Source of the DNA: Flavobacteriaceae bacterium
GTDB taxonomy: Bacteria > Bacteroidota > Bacteroidia > Flavobacteriales > Flavobacteriaceae
Assembly (NCBI GenBank): GCA_013001965.1
Contig: JABDLA010000035.1
Location: 1 to 54,860, forward strand
Length of the DNA stretch: 54,860 nt
Direction of reading: 5' to 3'
Positions 7,911 to 16,780 of this stretch are shown here, one piece after another. The translations under genes and the position numbers were made by a program. The number at the start of each line of letters is the position of its first letter. The stretch's first letter is position 1. A model generated the notes under the pieces. The model was not told the origin of the DNA, ran no database searches, and worked only from the letters and a program-made list of their open reading frames with translations.

Positions 7911-9637
7911 ATAAAACAGTCAACATAAATTTAGCAGGTATATTCTTCCATATTGACGAAGATGCATACGCCAAACTACAACGCTACCTTGACGCAATAA
8001 AACGTTCATTTACAGATTCTCAAGGCAGAAATGAGATCATAGCAGATATAGAAGCACGAATTGCTGAGCTTTTTAATGAACGCATTCAAAACGAAAAGCA
8101 AGTCGTATCGGTCAAGGAAGTTGAGGAAGTTATAACCATAATGGGTCAACCAGAAGATTATATAGTCGATGAAGAGATCTTCGAAGATGAACCTAAAAAA
8201 CAATATTCTTCTTCTCGCAGCAGTTCAAGAAAACTATTTAGAGATACCGAAAATGCTTATATAGGTGGTGTATCAGCTGGATTAGCACATTACTTTGGAA
8301 TCGATTCCTTATGGGTCAGATTAGCATGGATCGTACTGTTCTTTGGAGCAGGAACCGGACTATTACTTTATATCCTCTTGTGGATCCTTATGCCTTCAGC
8401 CGAAACGACAGCCGATAAACTGGCCATGTCGGGAAAGCCTGTTAACATTACTAATATAGAAGAAAAAGTAAAAGAAGGGTTTAGTAATGTTAAAGATAGT
8501 CTGGACGATGTCGCAGACCGCGTAAAAAATGGCGATTATGATAAAGTTGGTAACAGAGTAAAATCAACGTCGCGCTCATTTTTTGATGCCCTTGGGAACC
8601 TTATTATGTTCTTCTTCAAAGTATTTGCGAAATTCATCGGAATCATTCTTATCATCGTTGGGGCAACAACGTTATTCTCACTGATAGTAGGATTGCTTTC
8701 AGTGGGCGTGGCCGATATGTTCCATTTCGATGGCTTTAATTTTGCCGATCTTATATATGCCTCTACTTTACCTATCTGGTTGATTTCATTAATGTTGTTA
8801 TTTGCCGTGGGAATACCATTTTTCTATCTCCTTATATTAGGATTGAAAATATTAGTAAATAACCTGAACCCATTGAATAAAATGGTTAATATTACCTTAT
8901 TAGGGTTATGGTTAGCATCAATAATCACACTCGCGGTATTTGCTGCGAGAGAAGTTCAGGATTTTGCCCGTGAAGCAAGCGTTTCCGAAAAGCTGGAACT
9001 GAATATCATGGCAAATGATACGATTAACGTTAGGATGGTAGGCAATGAATATTATTCCGATTATGTGTATCGCGATTATGACTATGATGTGGTTCGAGAC
9101 GAAAATGATAATAAGGCGATCTATTCCTCTAACGTAAGGCTAATTTTCAGATCAACCCAGGATTCTATTGGTTATGTTAAAGTCGACAAAAGTGCCCGAG
9201 GACCAAATTACAGCGAAGCGAAAAGTCGAGCGAATTCAATCAACTATAACTTCGCATTTAATGGCAATAATCTTGATCTGGATGGCTTTTTTGTAATGGA
9301 TATTGATAATAAATTTAGAGATCAGGAAGTGGAAGTGATCGTTTATTTACCTGAAGGCACCATATTATATGCCGATGATAATACCTATTCTTTCCATAGA
9401 AACTCGTCTTACTATCGTGATATCCTTGACAACGGATTTGAAGAACATTATCTGAAGATTATAAAAGGCGATGTCATATGCCTGGACTGCGCTGACGATG
9501 AAAACAAAGTCAAAATCAATATCAGTGATGATGGACTAGAAATAAAGGTCAAGAAAGATAATGAACTTGATGAAAATGAAGATGTAAAGGTTGACATCGA
9601 TTCAAGTGGTATTTCAATCAAAACTGACAACAATTAA
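7907..9637 (+). CDS. PspC-domain membrane protein with C-terminal beta-rich region
   Basis: A 576-residue protein. Residues 1-95 (NKTVNINLAGIFFHIDEDAY, then EIIADIEARIAELF) form a conserved N-terminal domain typical of this family. The PspC domain spans about 108-165 (GGVSAGLAHYFGIDSLWVRLAWIVLFF). Three further membrane segments lie near 235-270, 285-320 and 325-350. The rest is a soluble, acidic, tyrosine-rich beta region probably outside the inner membrane. PspC domains belong to phage-shock-type envelope stress responses. Coupling to PadR and nearness to DUF2807 proteins suggest a membrane stress or sensing module; the signal is not known. Confidence 0.93.
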   Translation: MNKTVNINLAGIFFHIDEDAYAKLQRYLDAIKRSFTDSQGRNEIIADIEARIAELFNERIQNEKQVVSVKEVEEVITIMGQPEDYIVDEEIFEDEPKKQYSSSRSSSRKLFRDTENAYIGGVSAGLAHYFGIDSLWVRLAWIVLFFGAGTGLLLYILLWILMPSAETTADKLAMSGKPVNITNIEEKVKEGFSNVKDSLDDVADRVKNGDYDKVGNRVKSTSRSFFDALGNLIMFFFKVFAKFIGIILIIVGATTLFSLIVGLLSVGVADMFHFDGFNFADLIYASTLPIWLISLMLLFAVGIPFFYLLILGLKILVNNLNPLNKMVNITLLGLWLASIITLAVFAAREVQDFAREASVSEKLELNIMANDTINVRMVGNEYYSDYVYRDYDYDVVRDENDNKAIYSSNVRLIFRSTQDSIGYVKVDKSARGPNYSEAKSRANSINYNFAFNGNNLDLDGFFVMDIDNKFRDQEVEVIVYLPEGTILYADDNTYSFHRNSSYYRDILDNGFEEHYLKIIKGDVICLDCADDENKVKINISDDGLEIKVKKDNELDENEDVKVDIDSSGISIKTDNN

Positions 9638-9699
9638 CAGTTCATCCTGAATCTATGACAATTCAGAAACAAGAATTATAAAATCAATTAAATCAAGAA

Positions 9700-9707
9700 T
9701 ACATTTG
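9700..9707 (+). promoter_or_regulatory. Possible -7 promoter element before the first DUF2807 gene
   Basis: TACATTTG matches TAnnTTTG 32 bases before the start codon. No TTG is well placed at -33, so this is a weak, possibly activator-dependent candidate. Confidence 0.4.
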
Positions 9708-9738
9708 TACCATCAATATCAATCAAAATCAAAACATT

Positions 9739-10467
9739 ATGACAACAATAACAAAATTTATCGCAGGCCTCATCGTAAGTTTACTACTCCTATCATGTAA
9801 TTTCGACGGTGATTTCGGCTGGGGCGTGACAGGAAATGGTAATGTAGAACGAACAGACAGATCTGTATCCGGAGATTTCACCGAAATTGAAGTTAGCCGT
9901 GGGCTAGACGTTTACCTGACACAATCGGATAACTTCAATATTACCGTAGAAGCCGATGAAAATCTTCACGATATCATCATGACGGAAATTGAAAACAATA
10001 CGCTTTATATTTATGCCGATGAGAATATCAGATCTTCAAAGGCCCAGAAGGTTATGGTAAACCTAACCAATGTAAGCAGTATCTCAGCAACCAGCGGAAG
10101 TGATGTGTATTCAACCAATACCATCGAGGCCGATGATCTTGAGCTTAGAACGACCAGTGGTGCCGATATGGAACTGGAAATTAAGGCAGATGTCGTGGAA
10201 TGCAGCTCAACTAGCGGAAGTGATTTGCGTCTATCTGGCAGTGCCAATACATTATATGCCGATGCCACCAGTGGCAGCGATATTAAAGCCGGAAACTTAA
10301 AAGTGAAGACCTGTGAAGCCAAGGCAACAAGTGGAGCCGATATCACAGTTAATACCTCAGATGCCTTAATAGCAAAAGCTTCAAGCGGAGGTGATATCAA
10401 ATATTACGGCAATCCTGAAAAAGTCACCAAAAAGGACGGTGTTTCAGGAAGTGTTCGAAAACAATAA
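9739..10467 (+). CDS. Head GIN (DUF2807) lipoprotein
   Basis: A 242-residue exported protein with a lipoprotein leader (LIVSLLLLSCNF, cysteine near residue 20). The mature part is a DUF2807 beta-solenoid: it begins with GNVERTDRSVSGDFTEIEVSRGLDVYL and then repeats SGSD/SGAD turns about every 20-25 residues. No enzyme motif is visible. Proteins of this type are surface or periplasmic and of unknown function, often linked to PspC/PadR loci. A strong terminator follows, so it ends a transcription unit. Confidence 0.92.
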   Translation: MTTITKFIAGLIVSLLLLSCNFDGDFGWGVTGNGNVERTDRSVSGDFTEIEVSRGLDVYLTQSDNFNITVEADENLHDIIMTEIENNTLYIYADENIRSSKAQKVMVNLTNVSSISATSGSDVYSTNTIEADDLELRTTSGADMELEIKADVVECSSTSGSDLRLSGSANTLYADATSGSDIKAGNLKVKTCEAKATSGADITVNTSDALIAKASSGGDIKYYGNPEKVTKKDGVSGSVRKQ

Positions 10468-10520
10468 ACCAATCAATCAATAATTCTTTATTCTTAAAGA
10501 AAACTAATCAATCATGTTTT

Positions 10521-10556
10521 ACCATCCCAAAAATTCGTTTTTGGGATGGTTTTTTT
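10521..10556 (+). terminator. Strong intrinsic terminator with TTCG loop
   Basis: A perfect 13-bp stem, ACCATCCCAAAAA / TTTTTGGGATGGT, closed by the stable tetraloop TTCG and followed by TTTTTT. It terminates the first DUF2807 gene. It also shows that the track start at 10514 for the next ORF is wrong, because translation from there would have to read through this hairpin. Confidence 0.93.
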
Positions 10557-10582
10557 ATATTTGTTCGTATCTAATCGATGAA

Positions 10583-11425
10583 ATGATGATTAAGAAAGCC
10601 CTGTTTACGTTAAGTGCCATCCTTTTAATTACGACCGCCTACAGTCAGAATAATGAAAAAATTAAAGGAAGTCGAAATGTCACTACCCAAGAGACTCCTA
10701 TAAATAGTTTTAACAGAATTGTAGTGGGTGAAGATTTTAAGATCGATCTGATCGAAGGTCCGAGCGCAAGTGTTTTTGTTGAGGCAGACGATAATCTTCA
10801 TGATGTCATTAAATTTTATGTGACCGATAGTACGCTTACATTTAATACCTCAATGCGTATTACCACGAGTAAAAAGATCAGTATAAAAGTGAGTTATACT
10901 CAGGCCTTGAAATATATTGAGACTATTGAAGGTGCAGAAGTAAGTTCCCTGACTTCGATAAATTTGGATGAAGTTGTTCTGAAACATTCGGGAACCTCAA
11001 GAGCATATCTTAATATTAAAACATCAAAATTGAAGCTGATCAATAGCGAAAAGGCCAAGTTGAAGTTGAATATCAATGCCAAGTTGGCTAGTCTCGAATT
11101 AAACGAGAATAGTAAGACCGAAGCACTCATACAATCCGATTCCATTCAAGTAGACCTTTATCAACGCTCAGAAGCGAAGATTGAAGGCGATGCAGATTAT
11201 TTGAACATTAGAGCCGACAATTATTCCAATTTCGTCGGAAAAAACCTCAGCGCTAACAGCTGTGATATCATTGCCGATCTCAATTGTGATGTTTATGTGC
11301 AGGTAATTGATAATCTCAGCATTGAAGCTTCCGGTAATAGCGAAGTTTATATTTATGAAAACCCAACCATAGCCTTAAAGAAATTTTCCGACAGCGCTAA
11401 ACTCCACAAAAAGGAACTAAAATGA
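10583..11425 (+). CDS. Second head GIN (DUF2807) exported protein
   Basis: The track ORF opens at 10514 inside a terminator. The credible start is the ATG pair at 10583/10586, which gives MIKKALFTLSAILLITTAYSQ, a textbook signal peptide cleaved after a glutamine-type junction. The mature protein of about 255 residues has the DUF2807 opening (NSFNRIVVGEDFKIDLIEGPSASVFVEADDNLHDVI), close to the upstream paralogue's EADENLHDII, so the two probably arose by duplication. It lacks the lipobox cysteine and most SGSD turns. It overlaps the next gene by four bases (ATGA). Confidence 0.88.
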   Translation: MMIKKALFTLSAILLITTAYSQNNEKIKGSRNVTTQETPINSFNRIVVGEDFKIDLIEGPSASVFVEADDNLHDVIKFYVTDSTLTFNTSMRITTSKKISIKVSYTQALKYIETIEGAEVSSLTSINLDEVVLKHSGTSRAYLNIKTSKLKLINSEKAKLKLNINAKLASLELNENSKTEALIQSDSIQVDLYQRSEAKIEGDADYLNIRADNYSNFVGKNLSANSCDIIADLNCDVYVQVIDNLSIEASGNSEVYIYENPTIALKKFSDSAKLHKKELK

Positions 11426-14400
11426 ATCGCTTAGTACTTTTTTTGGTTTCACTTTGTATGATCTCATGCGAAAATGAAACCAAAACTGATGCTACTATTT
11501 CTGATCAATCTCCAAAAACGCTTTTTAGTCTCATTTCCCCTGAACAGAGTCAGATTCGATTTGCTAATCAGCTGGTCGAGACCTATGAGTTTAATTTTTT
11601 AAATTATCCATACATCTATATAGGCGGCGGTGTGGCCGTTGGTGATATCAACAATGATGGTTTACAGGATATTTATTTCACTTCCAATCAAAATTCTAAT
11701 GCACTTTACCTCAATAAAGGTGATTTTCAATTCGAAAACATCACCGAGTCCTCCAATACAACCGATGGCGATGGATGGAGTACAGGGGTTGCAATGGTCG
11801 ATATTAATAATGATGGCTATTTAGATATTTATATCTGTAAATCGGCTTCCCTCAAAAGCAATGAACTGAGGCGAAATAAACTTTATATCAACCAAAAGGA
11901 CAACAGCTTTGTAGAAAGTGCCGCTGCTTATGGCTTAGATCACCCGGGATTTTCGACCCAGTCCTATTTCCTGGATTATGATAAGGACGGTGACCTTGAT
12001 ATGTATCTGGTGAATCACAGACCTGATTTTAAAAACAACTCAAAGATCGATTCAAATATACAGAGGGCCATAACCGAAGAAAGTTCCGATCAGTTATTCA
12101 GAAATGACGGACAGACTTTTACTAAAGTCACTCGAGAGGCCGGAATGCTCAATAAGGCCTGGGGTTTGAGTGCGGTTATCGGCGATTTTAATAATGACAA
12201 TTGGCCGGATGTTTATGTGGCCAACGATTATCTCGAACCAGATATCCTGTATATAAATAATAAAGATGGCGGCTTCAGGAATGAGGTTTTGGACAGAATG
12301 AAACACATCTCATTCAATAGCATGGGCTCTGATTTTGCCGATATCAACAATGACGGTTTCCAAGATCTTATTGTACTTGATATGCTCGCCGAAGACCATA
12401 GTCGCGGGAAAGAGAATATGGCCTCGATGAGTACTGAAAATTTTAACGCTATGGTGAACGTTGGTTATCACCGTCAATACATGGCCAATATATTACAATT
12501 AAATAATGGTAATGGAGATTTTAGTGATATCGGGCAATTGTCCGGAATTACCAAAACCGATTGGAGTTGGGCACCATTGATCGCCGATTTTGATAATGAT
12601 GGATTTAAAGATCTTTTCATAACAAATGGCATTGAAAAAGATCTCGGCAATCAGGATTTCAGAAGAAATATTCAAGCACTGAACAGACAAAACAAGGCCA
12701 TGAAATTAGAGGACGTGCTCAACATGCTTCCGGCCGAAAAACTTCCTAACTATATTTTTAAAAATAACGGAGATCTTAGCTTTAGTAATAAAATTGAAGA
12801 TTGGGGACTTGATCAACCTGTCAATTCTAATGGTGCTGCCTACGCCGATTTTGACAACGACGGAGACCTGGATCTCGTGCTGAACAACGAAAATGATCTG
12901 GCATCGATATATAAAAATAATGCGTCAGGAAATTATCTCTCCTTAAAATTAAAAGGCCGTCCAGAAAATACATTCGCCATAGGATCAAAAATAAAAGTCC
13001 AAACAGACGACTTTGAACAAATTCAGGAATTATATCTAAATCGTGGATTTCAATCTTCAGTTGCTCCGGTTATAAGCTTCGGACTTGGAAATGCAACAGG
13101 AGTCCAAACTGTAGAAATAGAATGGCCTGATGGGACGTTTAGCATTCTGAAAGATGTAGGGATCAACCGGCAGATCATTTTAGATCAAAATTCGGACTCG
13201 GGGCAAGCTCGTCCATTTAATCAGGATGAAAAGGCTATAATAGAAGAAGTTACCAATGTCATATTAAATACACCTTATAAACATCAGGAAAATGACTTTA
13301 ATGATTTCTCAAAACAGTTGTTATTACCTCAAAAGCAATCGACGCAAGGCCCATGTTTGAGCGTAGCTGATGTTAATGGCGATGGACTCGATGATTTTTA
13401 TGTAGGAGGTGCATCAGGGCAGCCAGGTCATTTATATCTTCAAAATCAGGCCGCCGGCTTTAATCTGAAGCCTAATGATGCTTTCAATAAGGATGCGAAA
13501 CATGAAGATGTGGGCTCGTTGTTTTTTGATTCCGATGCAGATGGTGATCTGGATCTCTATGTAACCAGCGGTGGATATGAATTTCAGGAAAATGATCCCC
13601 TATTACAGGATCGCCTCTATACCAATGACGGACAGGGGAATTTTGTAAGAAGTCAGGGACTTCCATTAATGCTAAGCAGTACAAAAGCAGTAAAATCTCT
13701 TGATTTTGATAACGATAATGACATGGACCTCATTATTGGTGGCTATGTCATTCCGGGGAAATACCCATTATCACCAAATTCCTATTTGCTTGAGAATAAT
13801 GGTGGAATATTTACTGATGTGACTGAGAACATTGCTCCTGAATTTAGATCCTTAGGTATGATTTCCGATATCGAAATAAGCGATTATGACAGCAACGGTA
13901 GCCTTGATATCATCGCGGTTGGGCATTGGATGCCTATTTCTCTTTTTACTCTTGAAAACGGGGTATATGTTCGGAAGGAAGTACCTGAATTTAAAAATAC
14001 TAACGGATGGTATGAATCCATTAGCGCTGCCGATCTTGATAATGATGGCGATATTGATTATGTCATTGGAAATTTCGGGAAAAACAATAAATTCAAGCCA
14101 ACAATCGAAAAACCACTGCATATTTTCAGTTCTGATTTTGATATGAATGGTTCCTATGATATTGCGCTTAGTAAATACTATAAGGGTCAGTTAGTTCCGG
14201 TTCGTGGTAAGGAATGTTCGTCCGAACAAACACCATTTCTAAACGAGAAGATCGCCTCCTATAAAGAATTTGCATCCTTGAATATTGAAGGAATTTATGG
14301 TGAAAGTCGTATTCAAAGCGCAAATCAAATGCAAGCATATAAACTTGAAAGCCTTATTATCAAAAATCTTGGTAGTGGAAAATTTGCCATAAAGGAGCTT

Positions 14401-14706
14401 CCTAATTTTGCACAAATGGGGCCAACCCTTGACATCGAGATAGTGGATGTGAACAAGGACGGCATATTGGATATTATTGGTGTGGGTAACTTATATGACA
14501 CAGAAGTTGAAACCATACGATATGACGCCTCTCGTGGTTTTGTTTTGACCGGGGATAATTCAAATGGTTTTAAAGTATTTAATAATAGCGGACTGCATTG
14601 CGATAAGGACATGCGTAAAATAGCATTGATCCGAATTGCAGATCAAGTACATATCATTATCTCAAGTAATAATGACGAACTCTCGTTTTACAGTTTAAAT
14701 AATTAG
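11422..14706 (+). CDS. Large FG-GAP/VCBS lipoprotein with ASPIC/UnbV domain
   Basis: A 1094-residue lipoprotein (leader LVLFLVSLCMISCENE). The body is a chain of FG-GAP/VCBS beta-propeller repeats with Asp-rich calcium loops such as GDINNDGLQD, DINNDGYLD, DYDKDGDLD, DFDNDGDLD and DVNGDGLDD. An ASPIC/UnbV domain sits near residues 508-580 (LKGRPENTFAIGSKI to EIEWPDGT), with a second propeller half after it. This is the CRTAC1-like architecture common in Bacteroidota surface lipoproteins, often tied to SusC/SusD uptake loci, though none is here. The four-base overlap with the DUF2807 gene implies coupling. It ends overlapping trxB convergently by three bases. Confidence 0.92.
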   Translation: MNRLVLFLVSLCMISCENETKTDATISDQSPKTLFSLISPEQSQIRFANQLVETYEFNFLNYPYIYIGGGVAVGDINNDGLQDIYFTSNQNSNALYLNKGDFQFENITESSNTTDGDGWSTGVAMVDINNDGYLDIYICKSASLKSNELRRNKLYINQKDNSFVESAAAYGLDHPGFSTQSYFLDYDKDGDLDMYLVNHRPDFKNNSKIDSNIQRAITEESSDQLFRNDGQTFTKVTREAGMLNKAWGLSAVIGDFNNDNWPDVYVANDYLEPDILYINNKDGGFRNEVLDRMKHISFNSMGSDFADINNDGFQDLIVLDMLAEDHSRGKENMASMSTENFNAMVNVGYHRQYMANILQLNNGNGDFSDIGQLSGITKTDWSWAPLIADFDNDGFKDLFITNGIEKDLGNQDFRRNIQALNRQNKAMKLEDVLNMLPAEKLPNYIFKNNGDLSFSNKIEDWGLDQPVNSNGAAYADFDNDGDLDLVLNNENDLASIYKNNASGNYLSLKLKGRPENTFAIGSKIKVQTDDFEQIQELYLNRGFQSSVAPVISFGLGNATGVQTVEIEWPDGTFSILKDVGINRQIILDQNSDSGQARPFNQDEKAIIEEVTNVILNTPYKHQENDFNDFSKQLLLPQKQSTQGPCLSVADVNGDGLDDFYVGGASGQPGHLYLQNQAAGFNLKPNDAFNKDAKHEDVGSLFFDSDADGDLDLYVTSGGYEFQENDPLLQDRLYTNDGQGNFVRSQGLPLMLSSTKAVKSLDFDNDNDMDLIIGGYVIPGKYPLSPNSYLLENNGGIFTDVTENIAPEFRSLGMISDIEISDYDSNGSLDIIAVGHWMPISLFTLENGVYVRKEVPEFKNTNGWYESISAADLDNDGDIDYVIGNFGKNNKFKPTIEKPLHIFSSDFDMNGSYDIALSKYYKGQLVPVRGKECSSEQTPFLNEKIASYKEFASLNIEGIYGESRIQSANQMQAYKLESLIIKNLGSGKFAIKELPNFAQMGPTLDIEIVDVNKDGILDIIGVGNLYDTEVETIRYDASRGFVLTGDNSNGFKVFNNSGLHCDKDMRKIALIRIADQVHIIISSNNDELSFYSLNN

Positions 14707-15665
14707 GCTTCGACTGGGCTTTCTTTGGCCGCCAAATAGCGTTCGGCATCTAAAGCTGCCATACATCCTGTTCCGGCTGCAGTAACCGCTTGTCTGTAAA
14801 CATGATCGGCGGCATCTCCACTCACAAATACACCTTCAACATTGGTTTTTGAGGTTCCCGGTATGTTAATGATATATCCGGTTTCATCAAGTTCCAGGTA
14901 ATCCTTAAAAATAGCGGTATTTGGTATATGGCCAATAGCAACAAAAAAACCTGTTGCAGGAATCTCAAAGATTTCCCCGGTGATGTTGTTTCTGGCTTTT
15001 ACACCTGTGACTACCTGGCCGTCACCTAAAACCTCTTCGGTTTCTGTATTTAATAAGATCTCAATATTCTTGGTATTTCTTACCCTGGCTTCCATGATCT
15101 TTGAGGCTCTAAATTGATCACGTCGTACCAGCATCGTTACTTTTGTACACAATTTGGAAAGGTAGTGTGCTTCTTCACAGGCCGAATCCCCTGCTCCAAC
15201 GATAACGACTTCCTGATTCTTATAGAAAAATCCATCACAAACTGCACAGGCTGAAACACCACCACCAAGTTTTAAATACTTTTGTTCGGAAGGGAGGCCC
15301 AAATAGCGCGCAGATGCACCGGTTGAGATAATAACAGTCTCACAATGAATTTCCTTTTCATCATGCACCCAAACCTTATGGACTGGCCCCGAGAAATCTA
15401 CCTTGGTGATCCAGCCATCACGAACATCTGTATCAAATCGTTCGGCTTGCTGTTGGAACTCAATCATCATTTCGGGTCCTGTTATCCCATTGGGATATCC
15501 CGGATAATTTTCTACTTCAGTTGTCGTGGTTAACTGGCCACCGGGTTGAGTTCCCTGATATAAAACAGGATTCATATTTGCTCTGGCGGCATATATGGCT
15601 GCGGTATATCCCGCAGGTCCAGAGCCGATGATCAGACATTTTACTTTTTCAATTTGTTCAGACAT
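14703..15665 (-). CDS. trxB: Thioredoxin-disulfide reductase
   Basis: A 320-residue flavoprotein that reduces thioredoxin with NADPH. The FAD-binding GSGPAGYTAAIYAARA is at residues 14-29, the redox pair is C140-AV-C143 (SACAVCDG), the NADPH site is GAGDSACEEAHYLS, and the C-terminal FAD motif is SGDAADHVYRQAVTAAGTGC. The length is standard. It is cytosolic and central to disulfide homeostasis. Its stop codon overlaps the stop of the FG-GAP gene, with no room for a terminator between them, so the two converging transcripts must overlap. A TACTTTTG box lies just upstream. Confidence 0.98.
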   Translation of the reverse strand: MSEQIEKVKCLIIGSGPAGYTAAIYAARANMNPVLYQGTQPGGQLTTTTEVENYPGYPNGITGPEMMIEFQQQAERFDTDVRDGWITKVDFSGPVHKVWVHDEKEIHCETVIISTGASARYLGLPSEQKYLKLGGGVSACAVCDGFFYKNQEVVIVGAGDSACEEAHYLSKLCTKVTMLVRRDQFRASKIMEARVRNTKNIEILLNTETEEVLGDGQVVTGVKARNNITGEIFEIPATGFFVAIGHIPNTAIFKDYLELDETGYIINIPGTSKTNVEGVFVSGDAADHVYRQAVTAAGTGCMAALDAERYLAAKESPVEA

Positions 15666-15686
15666 TTTGAATAACTTTTACGCAAA

Positions 15687-15694
15687 CAAAAGTA
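15687..15694 (-). promoter_or_regulatory. -7 promoter element of trxB
   Basis: The minus strand reads TACTTTTG (TAnnTTTG) about 22 bases before the trxB start codon. No clear -33 TTG was found at standard spacing. Confidence 0.5.
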
Positions 15695-15821
15695 GGATTT
15701 TTATAGAATTCCTTACATATAAGTTATTAACACTTCCTATTCCCCAATATTTTTAATCTATTGATCTAACTATCTATCCTTTTTTTTGTAAATTGTATGT
15801 ACACTCTAACCATTTATCATA

Positions 15822-16295
15822 ATGAAAAATCTATTGATTCTTAGCTGCATTCTAGGTTTGATATTCACCTCATGCAAGACTGACAAAAACACTGATCAAA
15901 ACGATTCCACCGAAAATTATCCGAAGGAAAAATTGACCCTTGAAGGCGCTTGGGAACTTGTCAGTTTTTATAATTATGTCGATAATGAAGTTTCTGATAC
16001 CATTTATAGGTCCGATAAATTGAAACAGATAAAAATGTATACAAAAAGTAAGGTCATGTGGAGTAAATCCTTACCCTCGGATTCATTGGAATGGTTCGGG
16101 TTTGGAAGTTATGAGTATAGTGATAGTACCTTATATGAAGCTTTGGATTACGGATCTAAAACCATGAATCAAATTCTGATGGACCAAACGGAATTTCAGT
16201 TTCTATTATATTTAGATAAAACAAGGTTTACTCAAATTGAGATCGATGCCGATGGCAATAAAATCTATGGCGAGAATTATATAAGGATTGAATAA
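15822..16295 (+). CDS. Small lipoprotein, lipocalin-like
   Basis: A 157-residue lipoprotein (MKNLLILSCILGLIFTSCKT). The mature part begins with an acidic linker and then LEGAWELVSFYNYVDNEV, a G-x-W strand pattern typical of small lipocalin-like barrels, with alternating hydrophobic residues onward. I do not recognise a named family and assign no function. The tRNA locus follows on the opposite strand, and I saw no terminator in the 61 bases between. Confidence 0.75.
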   Translation: MKNLLILSCILGLIFTSCKTDKNTDQNDSTENYPKEKLTLEGAWELVSFYNYVDNEVSDTIYRSDKLKQIKMYTKSKVMWSKSLPSDSLEWFGFGSYEYSDSTLYEALDYGSKTMNQILMDQTEFQFLLYLDKTRFTQIEIDADGNKIYGENYIRIE

Positions 16296-16356
16296 AAAAG
16301 CCTGATAATTTTCTTAAAAAAGTAAACTTTCTACAAAAATTTCAAGCTTTATTTTG

Positions 16357-16431
16357 TCGGGGTGGCAGGATTCGAACCTGCGACCTCCGCGTCCCAAACG
16401 CGGCGCGATAACCGGGCTACGCTACACCCCG
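16357..16431 (-). tRNA. tRNA-Pro (anticodon TGG)
   Basis: On the minus strand this reads CGGGGTG...CACCCCG-A, a full 7-bp acceptor stem with discriminator A. The anticodon arm is CCGCG-TTTGGGA-CGCGG, giving anticodon TGG (proline), and the T-arm is GCAGG-TTCGAAT-CCTGC. The D-arm is present and the length is 75 nt; CCA is not encoded. The gene directly follows, and overlaps by ten bases, the GIY-YIG ORF transcribed in the same direction. No independent promoter can be seen in front of it, so it probably depends on the promoter at 16801-16829. Confidence 0.97.
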
Positions 16432-16670
16432 AATTGATTATCTTCTAAATATCTTTTAGCTCCTCTTTTCTTGATTTTCTTTTCCAATAGAAGAGCTTTT
16501 GAACGTGATTCCAACTCAATTTTCCAAATCAATTTCCAGGGAATCCCTGATTTTGTTGATTTTACATGACCTAAATTATGTCTATCAAGTCGTTTGCTTA
16601 TATTTTCAGTTTGTCCAACATAGTACTTTTCTCTTTTGAAACTATATAATATGTAAACAAAATATTTCAT
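16422..16670 (-). CDS. GIY-YIG endonuclease, small (UPF0213-like), inserted at tRNA-Pro
   Basis: The track ORF starts at 16772, but its first 34 codons read through a tRNA-like sequence. The natural start is the ATG at 16670, giving 82 residues with the GIY-YIG core MKYFVYILYSFKREKYYVGQTENISKRLDRHN: the first 'YVYIL' strand, YYVGQT as the YIG half, and the conserved arginine in KRLDRH. The expected glutamate is in ALLLEKKIKK. Single-domain nucleases of this size are common and mobile in flavobacteria. The TAG stop lies within the first bases of tRNA-Pro, so ORF and tRNA form one unit. Likely role is a homing-type nuclease; this is inferred. Confidence 0.88.
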   Translation of the reverse strand: MKYFVYILYSFKREKYYVGQTENISKRLDRHNLGHVKSTKSGIPWKLIWKIELESRSKALLLEKKIKKRGAKRYLEDNQFGV

Positions 16671-16680
16671 CTTTTGGGTG

Positions 16681-16698
16681 GTCACGCCTCGGCGTGAC
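16681..16698. repeat. Palindrome A, replacing the T-arm of the tRNA copy
   Basis: GTCACGCCTCGGCGTGAC is an 18-base inverted repeat with 8-bp arms. Its position corresponds to the T-arm of the intact tRNA, with matching flanks on both sides (GGTCG before and CCACCC after, minus strand). It shares the core ACGCC/GGCGT with palindrome C. Confidence 0.9.
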
Positions 16699-16727
16699 GA
16701 CCTCCGGGTCCCAAACGCGGCGCGATA

Positions 16728-16745
16728 ATAACGCCAAAGCGTTAT
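16728..16745. repeat. Palindrome B, within the D-arm side of the tRNA copy
   Basis: ATAACGCCAAAGCGTTAT forms 7-bp arms around CAAA. It interrupts the sequence that in the intact tRNA reads straight from CCCGGTTAT into CGCGCCGCG. Confidence 0.88.
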
Positions 16746-16763
16746 AAACCGGGATGAGACCTG

Positions 16764-16780
16764 CCACGCCAATGGCGTGG
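16764..16780. repeat. Palindrome C, near the acceptor stem of the tRNA copy
   Basis: CCACGCCAATGGCGTGG has 7-bp arms around AAT and is inserted right after the first nine bases of the tRNA copy (minus-strand reading). Its core ACGCC/GGCGT is the same as in palindrome A. Confidence 0.88.

Noticed and set aside
10011-10400. 129-residue minus-strand ORF opposite the DUF2807 gene
   Set aside because: Low-complexity shadow of the repeating SGSD codons; no start signals.
16671-16772. N-terminal 34-codon extension of the GIY-YIG ORF
   Set aside because: It reads through the tRNA-like palindrome region and gives a composition unlike the nuclease (arginine- and threonine-rich). The ATG at 16670 begins the conserved GIY-YIG core.
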